Source of the DNA: Demequinaceae bacterium UBA4004
GTDB lineage: Bacteria > Actinomycetota > Actinomycetes > Actinomycetales > Demequinaceae
Reading direction: 5' to 3'
DNA: 5,647 nucleotides
Assembly (NCBI GenBank): GCA_002384765.1
Contig: DGBM01000223.1
Coordinates: 143 to 5,789 of the forward strand
The notes under the pieces were generated by a model. It made no database searches. It was not told where the DNA came from and saw only the letters and a list, made by a program, of their open reading frames with translations. A program made the position numbers and the translations under genes. Below, piece after piece: positions 1 through 5,042 of the stretch; positions within the stretch are counted from its first letter, which is position 1; each line of letters starts with the position of its first letter.

Positions 1-352
<352 letters not shown>

Positions 353-379
353 TTAGCACTCAACCACCGAGAGTGCTAA
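353..379 (-). promoter_or_regulatory. CIRCE operator (HrcA binding site) of groEL
   Basis: The inverted repeat TTAGCACTC - 9 bases - GAGTGCTAA matches the CIRCE consensus perfectly in both arms. CIRCE is bound by the heat-shock repressor HrcA, which keeps chaperonin genes low until heat or misfolding inactivates it. The position upstream of minus-strand groEL fits this role. A possible promoter overlaps it on the minus strand: TTAGCA (379-374) as a weak -35 and TAACGT (355-350) as a -10 of the actinobacterial TAnnnT type, 18 bases apart. Bound HrcA would then occlude RNA polymerase directly. The operator is certain from the sequence; the promoter assignment is tentative. Confidence 0.95.
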
Positions 380-618
380 GAGCGGGCGGCGTACTGAATC
401 TGACAGGTTGTCGCGAAAAAGCTGGCCGAGTTCATTGGCGTGGGCGACCTGACTCAGCACGTCGACCATCTCGCCGGAGACGGCCCGCGAGGTCGGCGCC
501 TCACCGGCGTCGAGTATCGCCACGAGGGCCTGAGGGCCCGGCCCTCGAGTGCTTCAGCGCCCATGGAAAAGCCCCTCTTCAATTCGGTACCAGTGGCCGC
601 GGTCACAATAATGTAACA
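380..618. other. Gene-poor stretch, possibly decayed coding DNA
   Basis: No intact gene is recognised here. On the minus strand one frame is open from 553 down to a TAA at 355-353 inside CIRCE. From a GTG at 523 it would give 56 residues with a protein-like composition (for example GEMVDVLSQVAHANELGQLF at about 18-37) and GC-rich third positions. The complementary plus frame reads equally well, so coding is not established. A GC-rich palindrome-like patch (about 529-550) lies where the minus frame ends. Bases 580-620 are noticeably more AT-rich than their surroundings, marking a likely junction with the solute-binding-protein remnant that follows. I infer a rearranged or decaying segment. Confidence 0.35.
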
Positions 619-996
619 AGTGATCAGTACATACCAATGCTCGTCCCGGTGCCGCAATACAAGGTCACCGAGACGTTCACATCGATCTCGACCGGAATCA
701 ACGACCCTGACGTGGTGAACTCCCGCTACATCGCCGCGGATTCGCTGTTCAATGTCGCCGGGACCGAGAACCCCGACCTGGCGAAGTATGGCGCCGAGGG
801 CGCAGCGTCGTTCGATCCAGCCGAGCGCAAGCCCGCGTACGAGAAGTACATGGACGCCTGGGTGAAGACACCTCCGCATCTGGTGCCGGTGTGCATGGTT
901 TACGGAGTGTCGGTCTACGCCGACAACGTGTCGGGCGTCAGTCAGCGGTCGAACGGATACGTCGATCTTCGCGGAGTCGCTGTCGCCAAGGAGTAG
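619..996 (+). pseudogene. C-terminal remnant of a family-5 ABC transporter solute-binding protein
   Basis: The frame ending at 996 reads SDQYIPMLVPVPQYKVTETF and continues to a C-terminus typical of extracellular solute-binding proteins family 5 (peptide/nickel/opine ABC importers). It shows the late-domain pattern 'NPDLAKYGAEGAASFDPAER...AYEKYMDAW', then 'PHLVPVCMVYGVSVYADNVSGV', and ends 'YVDLRGVAVAKE'. Intact members have about 500 residues plus a lipoprotein signal peptide. Only about 120-125 residues survive, without signal peptide or first lobe, so a secreted functional receptor is not possible. The frame stays open further upstream to 373, but that part does not resemble the family. 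An ATG at 637 could start a 119-residue product, but I see no good ribosome binding site. No transporter permease or ATPase genes are nearby. I read this as a 5'-truncated pseudogene; the left boundary is approximate. Confidence 0.75.
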
Positions 997-1018
997 GCGC
1001 TAACGCTGAAAACGCGGA

Positions 1019-1056
1019 CGCGAATGCCGTCCACCTTCCGGTGGGCGGCATTCGCG
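1019..1056. terminator. Strong hairpin, likely terminator of the cold-shock gene
   Basis: Bases 1019-1035 pair with 1040-1056 in a 17-bp stem (one G-T wobble, no mismatch) closing a 4-base loop, which reads GGAA (a GNRA tetraloop) on the minus strand. It lies 25 bp past the stop of the minus-strand cold-shock gene, with a TTTT run about 7 bases further on. It also lies 22 bp past the plus-strand solute-binding remnant, but there it has no T-run. It is placed to separate two convergent units and should act best in the minus direction. Confidence 0.75.
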
Positions 1057-1080
1057 ATCAGAAAAGCTGCGCCGCGTGAT

Positions 1081-1284
1081 TCAGCCGAGGATGCGAACCT
1101 TTTCGGCCTGCGGGCCCTTGTCGCTCTGAGCGACCTCGAACTCGACGCGCTGCCCTTCGTCCAGAGCGCGATACCCGTCCATGTCGATGGCCGAATGATG
1201 AACGAAGACATCCTGACCGTCGTCAACGGCAATGAAGCCGAAGCCCTTTTCCGCGTTGAACCACTTCACGCTTCCCTGTGCCAC
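1081..1284 (-). CDS. Cold-shock protein, CspA family (67 aa)
   Basis: This encodes a single cold-shock domain, an OB-fold that binds single-stranded RNA and DNA and acts as an RNA chaperone in the cytoplasm. Both nucleic-acid-binding motifs are present: RNP1 as KGFGFI (residues 13-18) and RNP2 as VFVHH (26-30), with the leading [15 protein letters not shown] and the usual 'D.GQRVEFEV...KGPQAEKV' end. I chose the GTG at 1284: it lies 5 bases after AGGAG and gives the standard 67-residue length. The frame is open to an ATG at 1338, but the added 18 residues are encoded by tandem repeats and are not part of the family. The gene is monocistronic, faces the truncated transporter gene across a strong hairpin, and is divergent from the metY unit. 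No particular csp symbol can be assigned. Confidence 0.96.
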   Translation of the reverse strand: MAQGSVKWFNAEKGFGFIAVDDGQDVFVHHSAIDMDGYRALDEGQRVEFEVAQSDKGPQAEKVRILG

Positions 1285-1293
1285 TTGGACTCC

Positions 1294-1335
1294 TGTGCTC
1301 GATTGAATGTGCTCGATTGGATGTGCTTGATTGAG
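1294..1335 (-). repeat. Three 14-bp tandem repeats in the cold-shock gene leader
   Basis: Three head-to-tail units occupy 1294-1307, 1308-1321 and 1322-1335: tgtgctcgattgaa, tgtgctcgattgga and tgtgcttgattgag on the plus strand. The first two differ at one position. On the mRNA strand each unit ends in GCACA, and the one nearest the gene runs directly into the AGGAG ribosome binding site. The array therefore sits in the 5' leader, just before the initiation region of a gene class often controlled through its leader. A regulatory role is inference; slippage-born repetition without function is the alternative. Confidence 0.8.
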
Positions 1336-1521
1336 CAACGAATGAGCGTCACGGTACCGACTTTCGCCGGCCGTTCCGATTTACGCGGGGTAACAAATTC
1401 ACAACACCAAACGACCTCTCGGCGAACGCGCACCGGCTGGTCTTAAGCGCCTTGAAGGTCAGCCGACCGAAAGCCGTCCCACGGACTGAGACCCAGGCCC
1501 AGAGCGGGTTGGACCACCCCG

Positions 1522-1527
1522 TACAAT
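1522..1527 (+). promoter_or_regulatory. Putative -10 box of the metY promoter
   Basis: TACAAT matches the sigma-70/SigA -10 consensus at five of six positions. A start about 7 bases downstream would fall at the first base of the riboswitch P1 helix, which is the position expected for a riboswitch promoter. No good -35 box is seen at 16-18 bases; TTGGAC at 1509-1514 is too close. The assignment rests on the -10 match and its position. Confidence 0.5.
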
Positions 1528-1533
1528 CTTCAA

Positions 1534-1650
1534 CAGGTTACGAGATTCGACACGAAGCCCCGGCTCGTCGAACGGCAACCCTCCACCGCGGTGGGGTGCT
1601 CCGGGTGAAGACCTGGCATCGACTAATCCGGTCGCTGCAAGCGCGGGTTC
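1534..1650 (+). promoter_or_regulatory. SAM-IV type S-adenosylmethionine riboswitch upstream of metY
   Basis: The leader carries the SAM-I/SAM-IV core: GCCCCGGC, then GGCAACCCTCC, GGTGGGGTGC, CCGGGTGA and GACC. A P1 helix pairs 1534-1539 with 1610-1615. P2 pairs CGA/CGA (1548-1550, 1553-1555) with TCGTCG (1565-1570). P3 is CCACC (1583-1587) with GGTGG (1590-1594). The P2 loop CCCGG (1559-1563) can form a five-pair pseudoknot with CCGGG (1601-1605). The GCAAGCGCGGG downstream of P1 (1637-1647) matches the 3' part of the SAM-IV class as I remember it and favours SAM-IV over SAM-I. High SAM should repress metY. No T-run follows, so control is more likely translational; a hairpin at 1645-1669 (core CTTTCG/CGAAAG) overlaps the 3' end and may be part of the switch. 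The exact ends are approximate. Confidence 0.85.
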
Positions 1651-1695
1651 TTTCGGTTCGAAAGCGCCCATTGATCCTTACGGGAGAGACACACT

Positions 1696-3012
1696 GTGAG
1701 CAACGAAGCCAACTGGTCGTTCGAGACCAAGCAGGTCCACTCTGGCCAGGTTGTCGACAGCCAGACCGGCGCACGCGCCCTGCCGATCTACCAGACCACG
1801 TCGTTCGTATTCAAGGACACTGACGAGGCGGCCGCCCGGTTCGCGCTGAGCGACCTCGGACCTATCTACACCCGCATCACGAACCCGACCCAGGAAGCCG
1901 TCGAGAACCGGATCGCCGCGCTTGAGGGCGGCGTCGGCGCACTGCTGCTTGCCTCCGGCCAGGCCGCTTCGACCTTCGCGATCTTGAACATCGCCGAGGC
2001 CGGCGACCATTTCGTCACGTCCGCCAAGCTGTACGGCGGCACCCAGAATCTCTTCAAGCACACGTTGCCCAAGCTCGGCGTCCAGGTGTCGTTCGTCGAG
2101 GACGCCACCGACCCCGAATCGTGGAAGGCCGCGGCCCGCCCGAACACCAAGCTGTTCTTCGGTGAGACGGTCGCCAACCCGTCGGGCGAGATCATCGACA
2201 TCGAGGCCATCGCGGCCGTGGCCCATGAGATCGGCGTCCCGCTGATCCTGGACAACACGATCGCCACGCCGTACGTGCTCAACCCGCTTAAGCACGGCGC
2301 AGACATGGTCGTCCACTCGGCCACCAAGTACCTCGGCGGCCACGGCACCTCGATCGGCGGCGTCATCGTCGACGGCGGATCGTTCGACTTCGCGCAGTAT
2401 CCCGAGCGCTTCCCGAACTACAACACGCCGGACGAGTCCTACAACGGCCTGACCTACGCGAAGGATCTCGGTGTCGGCTCGGCACTCGGCGCGAACCTCG
2501 CGTTCATCCTCAAGGCACGCGTACAACTGCTTCGCGATCTGGGCTCGGCAATCTCCCCATTCAACGCCTTCCTGATCGCACAGGGTATCGAGACCTTGAG
2601 CCTGCGCGTCGAGCGTCACCTGGAGAACACCCGCAAGGTGGCGGAGTTCCTGCAAGGCCACGCTCAGGTCGAGCAGGTCATCTGGTCGTCGCTCGAAAGC
2701 TCGAAGTACTACGCGCAGGCGCAGAAGTACACCCCGAAGGGTGCCGGTGCAGTGCTGTCGTTCGAGATCGCCGGCGGCATCGACGCCGGACGTAAGTTCG
2801 TCAACGCCCTCGAGCTGCATAGCCACGTCGCGAACATCGGCGACGTCCGCTCGCTGGTGATTCACCCGGCGTCCACCACGCACAGCCAGCTCACCGAGTC
2901 AGACCTGGCCGCTGCCGGTGTCACCCCGGGTCTGGTTCGTCTGGCGGTCGGCATCGAGGGCATCGATGACATCATCGCCGACCTCGAGACCGGCTTCGCT
3001 GCCGCGAAGTAG
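1696..3012 (+). CDS. metY: O-acetylhomoserine sulfhydrylase (O-acetylhomoserine aminocarboxypropyltransferase)
   Basis: This PLP-dependent Cys/Met-metabolism enzyme makes homocysteine from O-acetylhomoserine and sulfide in the cytoplasm (direct sulfhydrylation); many members also accept O-acetylserine. The 438 residues are full length for MetY. Visible features are YTRITNPT (58-65; Tyr58 and Arg60 contact the PLP phosphate of the neighbouring subunit), ASGQAA (86-91), Tyr113 in KLYGGT stacking on PLP, Asp186 in LILDNT, the Schiff-base Lys211 in VHSATKYLGGHG, and SLVIHPASTTH (386-396). The insertion around 229-260 (SFDFAQYPERFPNYN...) is characteristic of MetY and separates it from the shorter MetB/MetZ. 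The GTG at 1696 is the start, preceded by GGGAGAG about 8 bases upstream. Control by the SAM riboswitch just upstream supports the methionine role. No metX follows; the next gene is convergent. Confidence 0.95.
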   Translation: MSNEANWSFETKQVHSGQVVDSQTGARALPIYQTTSFVFKDTDEAAARFALSDLGPIYTRITNPTQEAVENRIAALEGGVGALLLASGQAASTFAILNIAEAGDHFVTSAKLYGGTQNLFKHTLPKLGVQVSFVEDATDPESWKAAARPNTKLFFGETVANPSGEIIDIEAIAAVAHEIGVPLILDNTIATPYVLNPLKHGADMVVHSATKYLGGHGTSIGGVIVDGGSFDFAQYPERFPNYNTPDESYNGLTYAKDLGVGSALGANLAFILKARVQLLRDLGSAISPFNAFLIAQGIETLSLRVERHLENTRKVAEFLQGHAQVEQVIWSSLESSKYYAQAQKYTPKGAGAVLSFEIAGGIDAGRKFVNALELHSHVANIGDVRSLVIHPASTTHSQLTESDLAAAGVTPGLVRLAVGIEGIDDIIADLETGFAAAK

Positions 3013-3028
3013 CGTTTCTTTACTGCTC

Positions 3029-3090
3029 AAAGCGGGGTTGTCTGCGTACGGCGGGGAAATTTTCCCGTTCTGCGTAGACAACCCCGCTTT
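3029..3090. repeat. 62-bp palindromic repeat, copy 1
   Basis: Two 31-base arms (3029-3059 and 3060-3090) are complementary over their whole length with a single C-C mismatch (3049/3070) and five G-T wobbles, and with no loop spacer between them. The outer part, AAAGCGGGGTTGTCT and its complement, is perfect. A related palindrome of exactly the same size lies at 4192-4253, about 73% identical (45 of 62 by hand count). The shared size and sequence indicate a dispersed palindromic repeat family rather than an isolated terminator. The two copies bracket the AbiEi/nuclease-like gene. Confidence 0.88.
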
Positions 3091-3091
3091 T
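3029..3091 (+). terminator. Rho-independent terminator of metY formed by palindrome copy 1
   Basis: The palindrome begins 17 bp after the metY stop and ends in a GC-rich stem base followed by TTTT (3088-3091), the layout of an intrinsic terminator. Its near symmetry gives a short T-run on the minus strand as well, so it could also stop transcription of the convergent gene that ends at 3139. Confidence 0.65.
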
Positions 3092-3138
3092 GCGTGGTGA
3101 CGGGCGGTCGGCGGCAGGCTCGAGAGCTTGGCGCGCTG

Positions 3139-4047
3139 CTAGAGCCCGGCCGCTCGTCGGAGGCGCCGTACGACCTCGGCTGGGTTGCTCAAATGCGCCC
3201 AGACGAACCGCTCCATTCGCCATTCGGCCCGCCGGACGGCGTCCTCGCGCTGCTTCTCGGCGAACAGTGCCTCGGGATCCTTGTACTTGAGCTTTCCATC
3301 GAACTCCACCAACACGTTCGTACCGGTAACCCGCAGGTCACATCGGGCGAGGAACGCACCACCTGCATCACGGACTATGTACTGCGGTTCCACCGGTACC
3401 CCGCCCCGTACCGCGATCAGCCGCAGCAACGACTCCCCGGGCGATTCCGATCGACCATCGGCAAGCTCAAGCATTTGTCTCGCCCGCGGCGAACCACGCA
3501 CCAGGTCCAGCAGACGCACCGCAGCCTCCAGCTGCTCGCAGGAGACAGTTCCCCGCTGTAGCGCGGCGTCGGCCGCCACCACTCCCGCATCGGCGCCCGA
3601 CTCTCGGGCAACCTGTGCAACCGCGATCGCCTCGTGCACGACAACCGCGTGATCGACCTCGCGCGTCGGAAGGTCGATCGCGCACCTGCTTATCCGGACA
3701 CCGGGTGAGGCCAATGAGTCCCCGCCGTTTCGCCGCACCAGCCGCACCGTGTCGAGGTCGACGTCGTACGTCGGAAGCCCTGCCATCAGCAGTGCCGAAT
3801 GGTGGCTGACCGCCAGTCTGCCGGCGTACGCCACGCTGATTGCGTGGGCCAGCTCGCGGTGACGCAGCTCGGCGCCCGTCGGCTCAGGATTCAAGGTGAG
3901 GATCCCCCGCCATAGTGACCGCACCTCGCAATTGGCAATCCACTTGGTGAGTTGGCCGTCGGTGCAGCCGTTCTGAAGAGCCGTCTTGCGGGTGAGTACG
4001 CCGCCCCGGATAGCGGCTACCGAGGCTAGTTCGGCGGGGAGAGTCAT
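3139..4047 (-). CDS. AbiEi-like winged-helix protein with C-terminal PD-(D/E)XK (DUF559-like) nuclease domain
   Basis: The 302-residue protein has two parts. The N-terminus (about 7-53, LASVAAIRGGVLTRKTALQN through SLWRGILTL) looks like the winged-helix 'AbiEi antitoxin' domain, followed by the family motif SHHSALLMAGLP (81-92). The C-terminus resembles DUF559/Vsr-like PD-(D/E)XK proteins: Glu205 in SPGESLLRL, Asp237 in ARCDLRV, then VEFDGKLKY with Glu248, Asp250 and Lys252, and finally 'EKQREDAVRRAEWRMERFVW'. The candidate catalytic residues are all present, so nuclease activity is possible but unproven. Such proteins are often labelled type IV toxin-antitoxin AbiEi antitoxins, yet no AbiEii-like nucleotidyltransferase toxin is adjacent. 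I chose the ATG at 4047, with AGGG 7 bases upstream; the frame is open to 4188, but that part is encoded by tandem repeats. Function is unknown; DNA binding or defence is a family-level guess. Confidence 0.82.
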   Translation of the reverse strand: MTLPAELASVAAIRGGVLTRKTALQNGCTDGQLTKWIANCEVRSLWRGILTLNPEPTGAELRHRELAHAISVAYAGRLAVSHHSALLMAGLPTYDVDLDTVRLVRRNGGDSLASPGVRISRCAIDLPTREVDHAVVVHEAIAVAQVARESGADAGVVAADAALQRGTVSCEQLEAAVRLLDLVRGSPRARQMLELADGRSESPGESLLRLIAVRGGVPVEPQYIVRDAGGAFLARCDLRVTGTNVLVEFDGKLKYKDPEALFAEKQREDAVRRAEWRMERFVWAHLSNPAEVVRRLRRAAGL

Positions 4048-4094
4048 TTCTGCACCCTGACGCAGCGCCCTGCGGACCGCATCCACAGCGGCCA

Positions 4095-4148
4095 CACGGT
4101 GGATAACCCCGCTCCTGTGGATAGCTCCGCCGTGGTGGATAGCCCCGC
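4095..4148. repeat. Three 18-bp tandem repeats with DnaA-box-like cores
   Basis: Units at 4095-4112, 4113-4130 and 4131-4148 share the form nnnnGTGGATARCYCCGC (plus strand). Units 1 and 3 match at 15 of 18 positions, units 2 and 3 at 13. On the minus strand they read GCGGGGTTATCCACC, GCGGAGCTATCCACA and GCGGGGCTATCCACC, each one or two changes from the DnaA box TTATCCACA. A further ATCCACA lies at 4081-4087 in the opposite orientation. The array ends 47 bp upstream of the AbiEi/nuclease-like start, where its promoter should be. It could be an operator for that protein, for DnaA, or a degenerate repeat. Confidence 0.75.
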
Positions 4149-4191
4149 TGGCGGCTAGTTCGCCACGCGGATCCGCCGCGGTGGCCACTCC

Positions 4192-4253
4192 AGGGCGGGG
4201 TTCTCTGCAGGAAGCTGGGAAAATTACCCGCTTCGTGCGGACAACCCCGCTTT
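4192..4253. repeat. 62-bp palindromic repeat, copy 2
   Basis: Arms 4192-4222 and 4223-4253 are complementary with four internal mismatches (4203/4242, 4210/4235, 4216/4229, 4219/4226), a central A-A and a few wobbles. Size, centre and outer arms (GGCGGGGTT, AACCCCGC) match copy 1 at 3029-3090. It begins 15 bp beyond the stop of the minus-strand crotonase gene, but no T-run follows in that direction. A conventional intrinsic terminator is therefore less convincing here than for copy 1. Confidence 0.85.
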
Positions 4254-4268
4254 GAGGATGGCGCAGAT

Positions 4269-5042
4269 CTACCGCCGCTGGAAGCTGGCCTCGCGCTTCT
4301 CCAGAAACGCAGCCACGGCCTCACGATGGTCGTCCGAAGCGGCCAACTGTACGAACTTGTCCTGCTGCAGCGCCATCGCAGAGGCGAGATCGAGCTCAAA
4401 TGCCTGGTTGGCGAATTCTTTCGTGGCCTCGACCGACAGCGGGGCGCGGGTCGCGATCCGCTGCGCCATCTCCACCGCCCGCGCGAGCAGCTGATCGGCC
4501 GGGACGATCTCGGTAAGTAGGCCGTTGCGGTACGCCCAGTCGGCGTCGAACAACGAACCGGTCAGCAGCATCTGCTTGGCAGGTCCAAGACCGATCGTGC
4601 GCGGTAGCCGGTACCAGCTCAGCAAGAGTCCGACGTTCACCGCGGCGCACATGAAACGCGCGCCCTCAGAACCGATCCGGATGTCGCAGCACAGGGCGAG
4701 CTCCATCCCGCCACCGATAGCGTGCCCGTTGATCGCCCCAATCACTGGCACGCGGTTGCTCTCCAACCGGGTCATCAGCGCTCCGAAGCCGGTCGACGAA
4801 TCATCGCGTGGCCGCGCGTTATCGGTTCGTTCGCGCTCCTCGCGAAGGTCAGCACCGGCGCACCAGGAGCGCCCCGTCCCGGTCACAATCAGACAGCGCA
4901 CACCCTCGTCCGCATCGGTTTCGTCGAGCACGCGGTGGAACATTCGCAATGCTTCAGCGCTCAGCTGATTCCGCGGCGGATTGTTGACAGTCACTAATGC
5001 GACGCCGTCGGCAGGCCGGGACAGCTCGATGGACAAGGTCAT
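4269..5042 (-). CDS. Crotonase superfamily protein (enoyl-CoA hydratase/isomerase-like)
   Basis: This 257-residue protein is a full-length crotonase-fold enzyme acting on acyl-CoA thioesters in the cytoplasm. The oxyanion hole is intact: Ala62 in SWCAGADL and Gly111 in HAIGGGMELALCCD. Glu114 matches Glu144, one of the two catalytic glutamates of rat enoyl-CoA hydratase. The second (rat Glu164, normally in 'QPE') is replaced by Ala134 in FMCAAVNVG, so classic water addition to an enoyl-CoA may not be its reaction. Isomerase, hydrolase, decarboxylase or another crotonase activity is possible. The C-terminus 'AVAAFLEKREASF' is typical. The ATG at 5042 overlaps the stop of the upstream CoA-transferase gene (ATGA), which indicates translational coupling and a shared pathway, probably carboxylic-acid activation and breakdown. 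The substrate cannot be read from the sequence. Confidence 0.92.
   Translation of the reverse strand: MTLSIELSRPADGVALVTVNNPPRNQLSAEALRMFHRVLDETDADEGVRCLIVTGTGRSWCAGADLREERERTDNARPRDDSSTGFGALMTRLESNRVPVIGAINGHAIGGGMELALCCDIRIGSEGARFMCAAVNVGLLLSWYRLPRTIGLGPAKQMLLTGSLFDADWAYRNGLLTEIVPADQLLARAVEMAQRIATRAPLSVEATKEFANQAFELDLASAMALQQDKFVQLAASDDHREAVAAFLEKREASFQRR

Noticed and set aside
454..879. Minus-strand 141-codon frame across the solute-binding remnant
   Set aside because: The plus strand carries recognisable solute-binding-protein sequence over the same bases; the minus product is low-complexity and unrecognised.
1294..1335. CRISPR-like array
   Set aside because: Units are 14 bp and directly adjacent with no spacers; no cas genes are present.
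1285..1338. 18-residue N-terminal extension of the cold-shock protein
   Set aside because: It is encoded by the 14-bp tandem repeats; the GTG at 1284 has AGGAG at 5 bases and gives the standard 67-residue protein.
1678..2883. Long open frame (401 codons) on the minus strand opposite metY
   Set aside because: It mirrors metY, which has full family conservation and PLP-binding residues. The antisense product is Arg/Val/Asp-rich, resembles no family, and is a usual artefact of high-GC coding DNA.
4081..4148. Replication origin suggested by DnaA-box-like sites
   Set aside because: No dnaA/dnaN neighbourhood, no AT-rich unwinding region, and the sites are imperfect with a short tandem-repeat period.
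4048..4188. N-terminal extension of the AbiEi-like protein to an ATG at 4188
   Set aside because: The extension is encoded by the 18-bp tandem repeats (recurring AIHHGG/AIHRSG-type residues). The ATG at 4047 has a ribosome binding site and begins just before the conserved domain.
3029..4253. Insertion sequence or composite transposon with the palindromes as terminal repeats
   Set aside because: No transposase or integrase is encoded between them and no target-site duplication is obvious. Each end is a self-contained palindrome, not one arm of a long terminal inverted repeat.
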